The notes beneath the pieces were generated by a model. The model was not told where the DNA came from. It made no database searches and saw only the letters and a program-made list of their open reading frames with translations. A stretch of 64,000 nt of DNA. It comes from Burkholderia sp. TSV86. Its GTDB lineage: Bacteria > Pseudomonadota > Gammaproteobacteria > Burkholderiales > Burkholderiaceae. The translations under genes and the position numbers were made by a program. The stretch is taken from NCBI RefSeq assembly GCF_001522865.1, contig NZ_LOWB01000070.1:62001-126000 (forward strand), given 5' to 3'. Below, one piece after another: positions 27,954 through 36,748 of the stretch; position 1 is the stretch's first letter; every line of letters starts with the position of its first letter.

Positions 27954-28205
27954 ATGAAGCCTTGTGATGTTTGTCTGCCGTTCGCCGACGAGCGGCCCCC
28001 GAGCGACGCGCCGCTGATCGCTATCGGCAAGCCGACGAAGTTGCGGCCGCTGATGAGCAAGCCGCTGATCGTCGGCAAATTTCGTTGCCACACATGCGGC
28101 GCATACTGGATGCGGGAAACCGATATGTCCGAGCCGCAACGCGACCAATGGCTATTTCTCGGCAACGCGACGAGCATTCTCGAACCGGCCGCGCGCCGGC
28201 CGTGA
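27954..28205 (+). CDS. Small protein with two Cys pairs (zinc-ribbon-like)
   Basis: An 83-residue protein opening MKPCDVCLPF and containing FRCHTCGAYW about 40 residues later. The two CxxC pairs are spaced as in a small zinc ribbon. Start chosen at 27954 so that the first CxxC lies at the N-terminus; a longer frame begins at 27888. No partner is known. It sits between the preceding hypothetical gene and the convergent carbonic anhydrase terminator. Confidence 0.5.
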   Translation: MKPCDVCLPFADERPPSDAPLIAIGKPTKLRPLMSKPLIVGKFRCHTCGAYWMRETDMSEPQRDQWLFLGNATSILEPAARRP

Positions 28206-28428
28206 CCGACCGCCGGCCGGCAATGCCGCCGGCTCTGCGCAACGCATGTGCCGCGCCCGCCTGCAGGCAGATATGCCTATCGTGCCGTCCAAAACGAATT
28301 CGAATCCTTGCCAGCCCGCGCGCTGGCCGGTTACGCGAGCCGGCGGCGACGGCAAAAGATCGGCACTGCCATGCCCCCCGCAGCCGGAGCCGCCGGATAT
28401 CCGCCACATCTGCAATAAGCCGCGAAAA

Positions 28429-28451
28429 TAAAAACCGGCTATCGTGCCGGC
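28429..28451 (-). terminator. Intrinsic terminator of the carbonic anhydrase gene
   Basis: On the minus strand GCCGGCACGATAGCCGG is followed by TTTTTATTTT, starting 14 bp after the stop codon: a short GC stem with a strong U-run. Confidence 0.7.
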
Positions 28452-28464
28452 AATTCAAACCGCA

Positions 28465-29124
28465 TCACACCTGTTCGCGGCTGCGCGCAGTCACCGCAAC
28501 GGTGGTCGGTGACTCGGCGAGCGGCACAAAGCGTCGCGTTGCGCCATCGAGCGCGTCGATACTGCCTGTTTCGATGTCGTAGACCCAGCCGTGCAGCGTC
28601 ATGCGCCCTTGTTCGAGCGCAAGCGCCACCGAAGGATGTGTGCGCAGATTCGCCAGCTGGGCGATCACGTTTTCGCGCACGAGCCCATCGAGCTTGGCGC
28701 GAGGCGTATCGAACTGATGCGCGGCATTGATCGCCTTCGCGGCATCCGAATGGCGCAGCCAGTTGGCCACCGCTGGCAGATGATCGAGGCATGTGCAACG
28801 CGAAATCGCGCCCATCGCGCCGCAGTCGGAATGACCGCAAATCACGATGTCCCGCACACCTAGTACCGCAACCGCATATTCGACGGTAGCCGACACACCG
28901 CCCGGTTCCGGGCCGTAAGACGGCACGATATTGCCCGCATTGCGAATCACGAACAGCTCGCCCGGCTCGCGCTGCGTGAGGAGTTCGGGTACGACGCGAC
29001 TGTCCGAGCAGGTGACGAATAATGCCTTCGGATTTTGCGTCGTCGCGAGTTGCTTGAAAAGCTCGACGCGCTGCCGATAGATCTCGCGCTGAAAACGCAG
29101 AAAGCCGTCGATGATGTCACGCAT
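28465..29124 (-). CDS. can: Beta-class carbonic anhydrase
   Basis: A 219-residue zinc enzyme for CO2/bicarbonate interconversion in the cytoplasm. Zinc ligands and dyad are clear: C39-S-D41-S-R43 (VTCSDSRV) and H98-S-D-C101 ([10 protein letters not shown]). Length and the [11 protein letters not shown] strand are those of typical beta-CAs. Single gene with its own terminator. The ATG at 29124 is followed by [16 protein letters not shown], the usual N-terminal helix of this group. Confidence 0.95.
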   Translation of the reverse strand: MRDIIDGFLRFQREIYRQRVELFKQLATTQNPKALFVTCSDSRVVPELLTQREPGELFVIRNAGNIVPSYGPEPGGVSATVEYAVAVLGVRDIVICGHSDCGAMGAISRCTCLDHLPAVANWLRHSDAAKAINAAHQFDTPRAKLDGLVRENVIAQLANLRTHPSVALALEQGRMTLHGWVYDIETGSIDALDGATRRFVPLAESPTTVAVTARSREQV

Positions 29125-29621
29125 GTAACGTCCTCCAGATTCGATTGCTGGTACGGCCGTTCGATAAGCTGCCGCACCGGGCGGCCGCCATTATCGCCGA
29201 AATCGAATATCCGCCGAACATCCATGTCCGTTTTAATGCACTCATTGTGATGCGCTCGTCCACGCCGCGCCGCCGGCGCAAACATGCCACGCCAGCATCA
29301 GTGGCACATACGAATACCGCGCCGACGAGCAAGCCGTCAGCAGGCTGATTCGTGCCGCGGCCGGGTTGCCACTTTCGTCATTCAGGACGGCCGCGCCACT
29401 GCCGACATCGTCCGCGCTTGCGCATATCGGGCCTGCTACCCGGCCCGCGTCCATTCAACCGTCAAGCGCAAAGCATTGCCGGTGAAACTGCACACAGCGC
29501 GCGGGCGCAAACACGCCGCCGTCACCGATCCGGTGGCCCGATCACGTCCGGGTCCACATCAAGCGTACTGGAATTCGGACATCGCGCGCGCCGGTTCGGT
29601 TGAGCAGCGCTGCCGCGCATT
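29125..29621. other. Intergenic region between carbonic anhydrase and hsp20
   Basis: About 500 bp without a supported gene. Frames that run through it have no domain resemblance and overlap the Hsp20 gene as shadows. The can promoter must lie near 29130-29200 on the minus strand; no confident site was found. Confidence 0.4.
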
Positions 29622-29658
29622 CACCGTGGCGGCACGCGCGAGCGCTGCCGCCACGGTG
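29622..29658 (-). terminator. Perfect 13-bp hairpin directly after the second hsp20 gene
   Basis: CACCGTGGCGGCA (29622-29634) and TGCCGCCACGGTG (29646-29658) pair perfectly around an 11-nt loop, beginning 1-2 nt after the hsp20 stop. No U-tract follows, so it may act as an RNA stabiliser or a factor-dependent terminator. Confidence 0.5.
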
Positions 29659-29659
29659 C

Positions 29660-30091
29660 TCACGCCGCCTCGCTGCCGGCGCGTCCGGCCGTTTTCACCT
29701 CAATACGCCGCGGGCGTGCCTCTTCGCGACGTGGAATCGTCAGTTTCAGCACGCCGTCCTGAAGGCTGGCCTCGATTTTCGCCGCATCGAAATCCGGTGA
29801 CAGCGTGAAAGTACGCGCGAAATGCGGCTCGCGTACTTCGGCATGCTGCAACTGGAGATTGGCGGGCGTCGGCACGATGGCTTCAGCTTCGATGGAAAGG
29901 TTGCCGTCATGAACCCGCACGTCGAGCTTGTCTTTCGTCACTCCAGGCAGATCAGCCCATAGCGTCACGCCGTGGCTGTTCTCATAGATGTCGACTGCCG
30001 GCGTGACTGCCGTGCGGCGCGCGGACCGCTCGCCTTGCGTGCGCGTGACGGCGGATCGTTCAGGTTGAGTGAGTCCGGTGGTGTCGCTCAT
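29660..30091 (-). CDS. Hsp20/alpha-crystallin small heat-shock protein
   Basis: A 143-residue ATP-independent holdase. The alpha-crystallin domain spans about residues 28-125: VDIYENSHGVTLWADLPGVTKDKLDVRVHDGNLSIEAEA, the FARTFTLSPDFD strand, and the A-x-x-x-n-G-V-L signature ASLQDGVLKLTIPR. The N-terminal arm is short and Arg/Thr-rich. The C-terminal extension lacks a clear I-x-I, reading RRIEVK instead. It follows the first Hsp20 gene by 15 bp and probably shares its heat-shock promoter. Confidence 0.93.
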   Translation of the reverse strand: MSDTTGLTQPERSAVTRTQGERSARRTAVTPAVDIYENSHGVTLWADLPGVTKDKLDVRVHDGNLSIEAEAIVPTPANLQLQHAEVREPHFARTFTLSPDFDAAKIEASLQDGVLKLTIPRREEARPRRIEVKTAGRAGSEAA

Positions 30092-30106
30092 TTTCAGCTC
30101 CTCGAA

Positions 30107-30544
30107 TTACTGAATGGTGATTGCACGCGGTTTGGACGATTCGCGCTTGCCCACTTTGATCGACAGGCAACCATTTTCGTAACGTGCATCGACCTTGTCG
30201 GGATCTGCCGTTTGCGGCAGTTCGATGACGCGCCGGAACGTGCCGGTGAAGCGCTCCTGCGCATAGGCGCGCATTTCCTCTTCGCCCGGTTGCACGGGTT
30301 TGCGTTCACCGCTGATAGTCAGCAACCCTTTGTCGATCGAGACATCGAGCGCCGCAGCGTCGACGCCCGGCACAAACGCGACGATCTCGATCGAGTCATC
30401 GGTCGCCCCGATGTTGATGGCTGGAAAAGTGCCGAAACGGCTCGCCCGAATGCTGGACGGGAAAGTGCCGAACAGGCCCTCCATCTGCCGCTGCAAGCGG
30501 TCGAGCTCCCTGAAAAGACCCGTGCCGGAATAAAGATCGCTCAT
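30107..30544 (-). CDS. Hsp20/alpha-crystallin small heat-shock protein
   Basis: A 145-residue small heat-shock protein. Start at 30544 has GGAGAG 6 bp upstream. The N-terminal arm (LFRELDRLQRQMEGLFGTFP) is of the class found beside a second Hsp20 in many proteobacteria. The alpha-crystallin domain runs about 38-140 with SIEIVAFVPGVDAAALDVSIDKGLLTISGE, FTGTFRRVIELP and YENGCLSIKVGK (the A/G-x-L signature). The C-terminus ends PRAITIQ, an I-x-I tail used in oligomer assembly. First gene of a two-gene operon. Confidence 0.93.
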   Translation of the reverse strand: MSDLYSGTGLFRELDRLQRQMEGLFGTFPSSIRASRFGTFPAINIGATDDSIEIVAFVPGVDAAALDVSIDKGLLTISGERKPVQPGEEEMRAYAQERFTGTFRRVIELPQTADPDKVDARYENGCLSIKVGKRESSKPRAITIQ

Positions 30545-30681
30545 GATGGTGCTCTCCTCATGTGATGCGTGGAGGCGAACGGGCCTACGCGCTCCAGTTC
30601 GCCTGCCAACGTCTGGCAAACAAATCGAAACACGCAGCGCACGGCGCAGGTACTCGCCATGCCTCTGCTTGAGCGAAGCTT

Positions 30682-30710
30682 TAGATAGGCACTCGGATGA
30701 GGAATTCAAG
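30682..30710 (-). promoter_or_regulatory. Sigma-32 (RpoH)-like heat-shock promoter of the hsp20 pair
   Basis: On the minus strand CTTGAAT (30710-30704), 14 bp spacer, CCTATCTA (30689-30682) approximates CTTGAAA-N(11-15)-CCCCATNT. Transcription would start near 30675, leaving a 5' leader of about 130 nt before the first hsp20 gene, long enough for an RNA thermometer, though I could not identify one. Confidence 0.55.
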
Positions 30711-30801
30711 AGGCCAAGAGGCGAAAACGAAATCGCGGCCTTGGAAATCGTCCGACAGATCCTATCATCGCAGGCAACGGCAACCCCGAACGGAGGACTC
30801 G

Positions 30802-31185
30802 ATGGAATTCGACACTGACTGGATGACGCTCGGCAGGCACCGCGTGCGGCTACGCTCGACCAAGGGCTTTCCGACGGAAGCGATGCGCACCGCGGCGGAA
30901 GTGGTCCGAATTGCGATCGACAACAACATGAGCGCCCGTGCGCGGCTGGTCGAACTCGTCTGCCGGCAGGAAAAGGCCTACGACATCGTCATCGGAACCA
31001 CGATAGCCGAGGACAAGGTTTGTGCGCCGCAGCTCGAAGCCGCCATTGCGGTCGTGCTCGGACTGCTGCCGCAGCAGATCAATATCACCGTCACGCCGGT
31101 CGCGCAGGCGGACGTGGACCTGCACTTCGGCGTCTACGAGCGGATGCTGGCCGAAAAATTGGGCACGGCACCGCCGATCCAGTAG
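30802..31185 (+). CDS. Hypothetical protein
   Basis: A 127-residue soluble protein. GGAGG 5 bp upstream fixes the ATG at 30802; earlier in-frame codons are not coding-like. It is alpha/beta with no Cys-rich, membrane or signal features beyond a single Cys in the ELVCRQEK helix. Conserved-looking elements are DTDWMTLGRHRVRLRSTKGF and a long hydrophobic helix at about 80-95 (LEAAIAVVLGLLPQQ). I do not recognise the family. It is divergent from the hsp20 operon across about 260 bp and so might be co-regulated with heat shock, which is only positional inference. Confidence 0.65.
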   Translation: MEFDTDWMTLGRHRVRLRSTKGFPTEAMRTAAEVVRIAIDNNMSARARLVELVCRQEKAYDIVIGTTIAEDKVCAPQLEAAIAVVLGLLPQQINITVTPVAQADVDLHFGVYERMLAEKLGTAPPIQ

Positions 31186-31367
31186 CGCGGCATGCAACGG
31201 AAATTCTGCGCGCGGCGTCCGCCTGAACGGCAATGCGCCCGATACGAAGACACGCGCCGGGACACGCCGCGCCACGCCCCTCCGGCATGCGGCGTGTGCG
31301 CCCTGCCAGGCCGCCTGGCATGTAGCGGCAGCGGAACACGCACGCATGCGGTGGCGCCGCATGCCGG

Positions 31368-31397
31368 CATCGCGCCTCTAAACATCGCGCCTCTAAA
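31368..31397. repeat. Tandem 15-bp repeat, two perfect copies
   Basis: CATCGCGCCTCTAAA occurs twice without spacer (31368-31382 and 31383-31397) in the intergenic region between convergent genes. Confidence 0.85.
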
Positions 31398-31480
31398 ATA
31401 TGAAGAAATACCGGCGATGGCGGCCGGCATGGAACCCGGGTGTTGAAATTTGCCCACGCTAACGGGCCGGCTCACGCAAT

Positions 31481-31516
31481 CGGCTCAATCGGTTCGATCG
31501 GCTCAACCGGTTCGAT
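31481..31516. repeat. Tandem 18-bp repeat, two copies with one mismatch, spanning the kinase stop codon
   Basis: CGGCTCAATCGGTTCGAT (31481-31498) is followed by CGGCTCAACCGGTTCGAT (31499-31516). The repeat overlaps the last codons of the histidine kinase gene, whose stop is at 31503-31505, so copy-number change would alter the kinase C-terminus. Confidence 0.85.
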
Positions 31517-32966
31517 CGTCGAAAAACTGCATCGACTTGGTTCGCCCATTCGGCAAGCCTCGCGCCGCCTCGCTCGATAGCGGCAGCGTCACCGTCGCGA
31601 TCAATCCGCCGCCCGCGGCATCGGTCAGCTCGACCCGCCCTTGGTGCAACCGCGCGATCTCCCGCACGATCGACAGCCCGAGCCCAGTGCCTTCGACCGT
31701 CTGCGCATTGCTGCCGCGATGGAAACGGGCAAACACGGCATCGCGCTCGTGCGCCGCAATCCCCGGCCCGTTGTCGATCACGTCGAGCCGTGCGCCGTCG
31801 CCTTCGCGCCCCACGCGCACGGTGATCACCGCGCGATTGCCTGCATAGCGGATCGCGTTGTCGATCAGATTGCCGATCATCTCCGACAGCAATTCGGGCC
31901 GCCCGTCCACGACGACATTCGCCTCGTGCTCGAAGCCGAGGTCGATGTCGCGCGAGCGTGCGACAGGCGACCAGTCGAGCGTCACGCTGCGCGCGACACG
32001 GTGCAGCGCGACCGGCTCGTGCGTGGCCATCTGGCCGCTGTCCGAATCGAGCCGCGACAGCGACAGCAATTGCTGAACGGTCTTCGCTGCCTGCCGCACC
32101 GCGCCATCCACGCGCTGCAAATGCACGCCGACCCGCTGTTGCTCGGCTGGCCGCAGCGCAAGCTCGACGCCCGCCTGCACGGCCGCGAGCGGCGTTTTCA
32201 ACTGATGCGCGGCATCCGCGAAAAAGCGCCGCCGCGCGATCTGCATGCGCTGGGTGCGGCCGATGTACTGATTGATCGATTCGACAAGCGGCGCAAGCTC
32301 GCTCGGCATGCCAAGCGTATCGAGCGGAGCCGGATCGTCCTCGGCGCGCGCGGCGACCGTCGCGGACAGCCTGCTCAGCGGGCGCAGCCCGCGCGCCACA
32401 CCCAGCCAAACGATGCCAAGCGCCAGCACGACGAGCAGCCCTTCCTGCAGCAGCGAGCCGGTCAGAATCTCGCGCGCGAGCGCCTGGCGCGCTTCGATCG
32501 TTTCGCCAACCATCACCCAGACGACTCGCGATTGCGCACTCGGCACATCGTGGATCGGCAGGCGCAGCGCCGCCATGCGCAGCCGCTCGCCGCGATAGAC
32601 GGCATCGTAGTAATGCGTGACGAACGGCTCGCCGCTGCCAGCGCCGAGCACCTCCGGCAACGGCAGGTCGGGATAGCCGGTAACCGCGCGGCCGCCGCTC
32701 TCGCGAATCAGATAGTAGATCTTGCCGCCGTCGTTCGATTCGAACATCTCCAGCGCGAGATACGGCAAATTGACTTGGATCTCGCCGCCATTGAGCTGCA
32801 CGCCCTCGCAGATCGATTTCAGCGACGACAACAGCGTGCGGTCGAACGCGACATGCGCGGCGTTCATCGCGCGCTGATAAGTGAGCCACGAATCGAGGAC
32901 GAGCAGCCCCAAAAGCGGCAGCAGCAGCCATAGCGTAAGCTGCGTGCGCAGATTCGGACGCATCAT
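31503..32966 (-). CDS. Two-component sensor histidine kinase, TctE-like
   Basis: A 487-residue inner-membrane sensor. TM1 lies at about 10-28, a periplasmic 2CSK_N-type sensor domain at about 30-168, TM2 at about 172-192, then HAMP, the HisKA H-box FFADAAHQLKTPLAAV with phospho-acceptor H254, and HATPase motifs (N-box MIGNLIDNAIRYAG, G1 DVIDNGPGIA, G2 GTGLGLSIV). The gene overlaps the response regulator by 4 bp. TctE-type kinases sense organic acids or related nutrients and control a transporter; the divergent ABC importer and porin are the likely regulon. A tandem repeat sits on the stop codon. Confidence 0.93.
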   Translation of the reverse strand: MMRPNLRTQLTLWLLLPLLGLLVLDSWLTYQRAMNAAHVAFDRTLLSSLKSICEGVQLNGGEIQVNLPYLALEMFESNDGGKIYYLIRESGGRAVTGYPDLPLPEVLGAGSGEPFVTHYYDAVYRGERLRMAALRLPIHDVPSAQSRVVWVMVGETIEARQALAREILTGSLLQEGLLVVLALGIVWLGVARGLRPLSRLSATVAARAEDDPAPLDTLGMPSELAPLVESINQYIGRTQRMQIARRRFFADAAHQLKTPLAAVQAGVELALRPAEQQRVGVHLQRVDGAVRQAAKTVQQLLSLSRLDSDSGQMATHEPVALHRVARSVTLDWSPVARSRDIDLGFEHEANVVVDGRPELLSEMIGNLIDNAIRYAGNRAVITVRVGREGDGARLDVIDNGPGIAAHERDAVFARFHRGSNAQTVEGTGLGLSIVREIARLHQGRVELTDAAGGGLIATVTLPLSSEAARGLPNGRTKSMQFFDDRTG

Positions 32967-33637
32967 GCCGAAGCGCTCGCTTCGAGCAGATAGCCCAGCC
33001 CGCGCAGCGTCACGATCGCCACGCCGCGATTGTCGAGCTTCCTGCGCAGCCGATGCACGTAAATCTCGATCGCGTCTGTGTTGACCGATTCGTCGAGCCC
33101 GAAGATCTTCTCCGACAGCGTTTCCTTATTGATCGCGCGGCCGTTGCGCAGGATCAGCACTTCGAGCACGGAACGCTCGCGCGGCGTCAGCGGCAGCGCT
33201 TCGCCGGCCAGCCGGAAGTTGCGATCAACGCTGTCGTAGACGAGCGGCCCGCATTCGACGCGCGAATGCTCGTGTCCCAGGCTGCGCCGGATCAGCGCGC
33301 GGGCGCGCGCCTCCAGTTCGGTCAAATCGAACGGCTTGGACAGATAGTCGTCGGCGCCCAGGTCGAGCCCCCTCACACGATCCTCGACCGAGCCGTGCGC
33401 GGTGAGGATCAGCACTGGCACCGGGTTGCGCCGCGCGCGCAGACGCCTGAGCACTTCGAGCCCGTCGAGCTTCGGCAACCCGAGGTCGAGAATCACGAGC
33501 GCGTAATCCTGGGTGTGCAGCACGTGGTCCGCCGCCTCCCCGTCCGCCATGTGATCGACCGCGAAGCACGCGGTGCTCAGCGCGTCGGTGAGCGACTGCG
33601 CAAGGATTGGGTTGTCTTCAACGAGCAGCACACGCAT
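32963..33637 (-). CDS. OmpR-family response regulator, TctD-like
   Basis: A 224-residue regulator. The receiver domain MRVLLVEDNPILAQSL has phospho-acceptor D51 (VILDLGLPKLDG), the conserved Thr/Ser in LILTAHG and Lys in DYLSKPF. The C-terminal winged helix (about 130-220) holds LTPRERSVLEVLILRNG and the recognition helix ending VHRLRRKLDNRGV. The ATG at 33637 is the family-typical start. It is co-transcribed with and overlaps the kinase, and is divergent from the ABC importer across 124 bp, where its binding sites should lie. Confidence 0.95.
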   Translation of the reverse strand: MRVLLVEDNPILAQSLTDALSTACFAVDHMADGEAADHVLHTQDYALVILDLGLPKLDGLEVLRRLRARRNPVPVLILTAHGSVEDRVRGLDLGADDYLSKPFDLTELEARARALIRRSLGHEHSRVECGPLVYDSVDRNFRLAGEALPLTPRERSVLEVLILRNGRAINKETLSEKIFGLDESVNTDAIEIYVHRLRRKLDNRGVAIVTLRGLGYLLEASASA

Positions 33638-33761
33638 GGGAACCTCGGGAAATCCATGACACAAAATGCATTATTTTGAACCGAAATGAAAGCAGGCTGA
33701 AAGTGCGCCGCCCTTACCATCCGCGTCACTCGAACAACACAACAAATCATTGGAGGAAGAC

Positions 33762-34862
33762 ATGCCGTTCACATCCAAGCGCGCAGCCGCGCTCGCCACG
33801 ATCGTCGCGAGCGTGGCCGCCAGCGCCGTTTGCGCGCAGGTTCCCGCCGGATATCCGGGAAATTACCAAGGCACGATCGACGCAGCGAAAAAGGAAGGCA
33901 AGCTGATCGTCTATTCGACGACCGACACCGGCCTGGTGCGGCCGTTGCTCAAGGATTTCGAAAGCCTATACGGCGTGAAGGTCGAATACAACGATATGAA
34001 CAGCACCGAACTGTACAACCGCTACATCAGCGAGAACGCAGCGAACAGCACGAGCGCCGACGTGCTGTGGAGTTCCGCGATGGATCTGCAGATCAAGCTG
34101 GTCAACGACGGCCTGATGACGTCATACGATTCGCCGGAGAGTGCGCACATCCCGCAATGGGCGCAGTACCAGAAGCAGGCTTACGGCACGACCTTCGAGC
34201 CGCTATCGATCGTCTATAACAAGCGGTTGATTGCCGGCAACGAAGTGCCCAAGACCCGCGCCGATCTGATCCGGCTGCTGCAATCGCAGCCCGAACGCTT
34301 CAAGGGCAAGGTCACGACTTACGACATCGAGAAATCCGGCGTCGGCTTCAACTATCTGACCCAGGATGCGCACGTCAACGAGAAGGTCACCTGGGAGCTG
34401 GTGAAGGCGATCGGCGCCACCGGGCCAAAGCTGCAATCCAGCACTGGCGCGATGATGGAGCGGATCTCGTCCGGCGAGAACCTGATCGGCTACAACATCA
34501 TCGGCTCGTATGCATACGCGAAAGCGAAGAAGGACAAATCGATCGGCTATGTGTTTCCGAGCGACTACACGCAAATCGTCAGCCGCCTCGCGACGATCTC
34601 GAAAAAAGCGAAGAGCCCGAATGCCGCCCGGCTGTGGATCGATTACCTGCTGTCGCAGCGCGGCCAGACGTTGATCGCGAATCAGGCGAATCTGTATGCG
34701 ATCCGCTCGGACGTGAACGGCGAGACGTCGGCGGCGGGCCTGTCGAAGGCGCTCGGCGATTCGTTGAAGCCGATCCAGATCGGCACGGGCCTGCTCGTCT
34801 ATCTCGACCAGTCGAAGCGCCTCGCGTTCCTCAAGCAATGGCAACAGTCGATCAAGCGCTGA
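33762..34862 (+). CDS. Periplasmic binding protein of an Fbp/Afu-type ABC importer
   Basis: A 366-residue class II solute-binding protein with a signal peptide of about 27 residues ending CAQ. GGAGG precedes the ATG at 33762. The domain is of the ferric-iron/AfuA-type (SBP_bac): AAKKEGKLIVYSTTDTGLVRPLLKDFE, YNRYISE, SADVLWSSAMD. The paired Tyr residues that bind Fe in FbpA are not clearly present, so organophosphates or sugar phosphates (as for AfuA) or another anion are alternatives. First gene of an SBP-permease-ATPase set, then a porin. Confidence 0.9.
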   Translation: MPFTSKRAAALATIVASVAASAVCAQVPAGYPGNYQGTIDAAKKEGKLIVYSTTDTGLVRPLLKDFESLYGVKVEYNDMNSTELYNRYISENAANSTSADVLWSSAMDLQIKLVNDGLMTSYDSPESAHIPQWAQYQKQAYGTTFEPLSIVYNKRLIAGNEVPKTRADLIRLLQSQPERFKGKVTTYDIEKSGVGFNYLTQDAHVNEKVTWELVKAIGATGPKLQSSTGAMMERISSGENLIGYNIIGSYAYAKAKKDKSIGYVFPSDYTQIVSRLATISKKAKSPNAARLWIDYLLSQRGQTLIANQANLYAIRSDVNGETSAAGLSKALGDSLKPIQIGTGLLVYLDQSKRLAFLKQWQQSIKR

Positions 34863-34966
34863 GCGCCGCCTAGCGCGCCGCCCGCGCGGCGCGCCCTTCC
34901 CCTTTAGACGACTTCCCTTTCGACGATTTTCTTTTCAGGCGGCCCGCGGGCCGCAGGGGCAAACTC

Positions 34967-36748
34967 ATGCTTTCAACCAGTACACGCGGCGCCCCGCCGG
35001 GCGCGTCCCCGCGCGTCGCGCAGCCCACGGCCGGCGGCGCGGCGCAACCGCTGCCGGCAAGCAGTTTGCAGCCGCTTGCCGGCATGCTGCGCTGGATCGT
35101 CATCGCGACGCTTACCGTCGCGGTCGCGCTGCCGCTCGGCTTCATTCTGTTCCAGAGCCTGCTGTCCGCGCCGTTCTTCGACGCGAACAAAACGCTGGGC
35201 ATCGACGGCTTCCGTTTCATCTTCGACGATCCCGATTTCTGGTCAGCGGCGAAAAACTCGTTCGTGATCGCGGGCGGGATGCTGCTGATCTCGATTCCGC
35301 TCGGCGGTATCCTCGCGTTCCTGATGGTACGCACCGACCTGCCCGGCCGCCGCTGGCTCGAACCGCTGTTGCTCACGCCGGTATTCGTGTCGCCGATGGT
35401 GCTTGCGTTCGGCTATGTCGTCGCAGCGGGCCCGGTCGGCTTCTATTCGGTGTGGTTCCGCGAATTGACGGGCGCCGCGAGCGCGCCGTGGAACATCTAT
35501 TCGATCGCCGCGATCACCGTGATCGTCGGTCTCACGCACGTACCGCACGTGTACCTGTATTCGTCGGCCGCGTTGCGCAACCTCGGCTCGGACGCCGAGG
35601 AAGCCGCGCGCGTGACGGGCGCGCGGCCATTTCGCGTCGCGCTCGACGTGAGCCTGCCGATGACGATGCCCGCGCTGCTGTTCGCCGGCGTGCTGGTGTT
35701 CTTTCTCGGCTTCGAGGTGTTCGGCCTGCCGCTGGTGCTCGGCGACCCGGAAGGCCATCTCGTGCTCGCAACCTATCTGTACAAGCTGACCAACAAGCTT
35801 GGCGTACCGTCGTATCACCTGATGGCCGCGGTGGCGATCTGCATCGTCGCGATCACGTTCCCGCTCGTGCTGTTGCAGCGCCGCCTGCTGAAAAGCGCGA
35901 ACCGCTTCGTCACCGTCAAGGGCAAGGCCGCACGCATGACGGTGCTGCCGCTTGGCGCATGGCGCTGGGTCGCGGTCGCGCTCGTCGCGCTGTGGCTCAC
36001 GCTGAGCGTGATCGTGCCGCTGTCCGGCATCGTGCTGCGCGCGTTCGTGACGAACTGGGGCGAAGGCGTGGCGCTTGCCGAGGTGCTGACGCTTGCGAAC
36101 TTCGTCGAGCTGTTCGAGCAGGACAACCTAGTGCGCGCGATCGTCAACACGCTCGGCATCGGCGTGGCCGGCGGCGCGCTGTCGGTCGGCTTCTATTCGC
36201 TCGTCGCGTTCGCCGGCCACCGGCGCCACGACTGGGCAACCAAGCTGCTCGACTACCTGGTGCTGCTGCCGCGCGCGGTGCCGGGCTTGCTCGCGGGGCT
36301 CGCGTTCCTGTGGATCTTCCTGTTCGTGCCGGGCCTGCGTGAATTGAAGAACTCGATGTGGAGCATCTGGATCGCATACACGGTGGTCTGGCTTGCGTAT
36401 GGCATCCGGCTCATTCAGAGCGCGCTGCTGCAGGTCGGCCCGGAGCTGGAGGAAGCCGCGCGCAGCGTCGGCGCGACGCGCGAGCGCGCATCGCTCGACG
36501 TGACGCTGCCGCTCGTGCGCTTCGGCCTGCTCGCCGCGTGGCTGCTGATCTTCATGATCTTCGAGCGCGAATACTCGACGGCCGTCTACCTGCTGTCGCC
36601 CGGCACCGAGGTGATCGGCTCGCTGCTCGTGTCGCTATGGGCAACGGGCGCAGTCGATCAGGTTGCGGCGCTGTCTGTCATCAACATCGCGATGGTCGGC
36701 GCCGGTCTCGGCGTGGCATTGCGCGTCGGAGTAAAACTTCATGGATAA
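34967..36748 (+). CDS. ABC transporter permease, fused double-domain (FbpB/AfuB type)
   Basis: A 593-residue inner-membrane permease made of two BPD_transp_1 domains, each about 250 residues with six helices. Each half carries an EAA loop: DAEEAARVTGARPFRVALDVSLPMTMPA (about 210-235) and ELEEAARSVGATRERASLDVTLPLVR (about 490-515), which dock on the ATPase. The N-terminal ~35 residues are a Pro/Ala-rich cytoplasmic tail. The gene starts about 105 bp after the binding protein gene and overlaps the ATPase gene by 8 bp. Double-domain permeases are normal for Fbp/Afu-type importers. Confidence 0.92.
   Translation: MLSTSTRGAPPGASPRVAQPTAGGAAQPLPASSLQPLAGMLRWIVIATLTVAVALPLGFILFQSLLSAPFFDANKTLGIDGFRFIFDDPDFWSAAKNSFVIAGGMLLISIPLGGILAFLMVRTDLPGRRWLEPLLLTPVFVSPMVLAFGYVVAAGPVGFYSVWFRELTGAASAPWNIYSIAAITVIVGLTHVPHVYLYSSAALRNLGSDAEEAARVTGARPFRVALDVSLPMTMPALLFAGVLVFFLGFEVFGLPLVLGDPEGHLVLATYLYKLTNKLGVPSYHLMAAVAICIVAITFPLVLLQRRLLKSANRFVTVKGKAARMTVLPLGAWRWVAVALVALWLTLSVIVPLSGIVLRAFVTNWGEGVALAEVLTLANFVELFEQDNLVRAIVNTLGIGVAGGALSVGFYSLVAFAGHRRHDWATKLLDYLVLLPRAVPGLLAGLAFLWIFLFVPGLRELKNSMWSIWIAYTVVWLAYGIRLIQSALLQVGPELEEAARSVGATRERASLDVTLPLVRFGLLAAWLLIFMIFEREYSTAVYLLSPGTEVIGSLLVSLWATGAVDQVAALSVINIAMVGAGLGVALRVGVKLHG

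Noticed and set aside
31459-32931. Long second frame overlapping the histidine kinase on the minus strand
   Set aside because: Ala/Arg-rich, offset by one base from the kinase frame, which contains all H-, N- and G-boxes.
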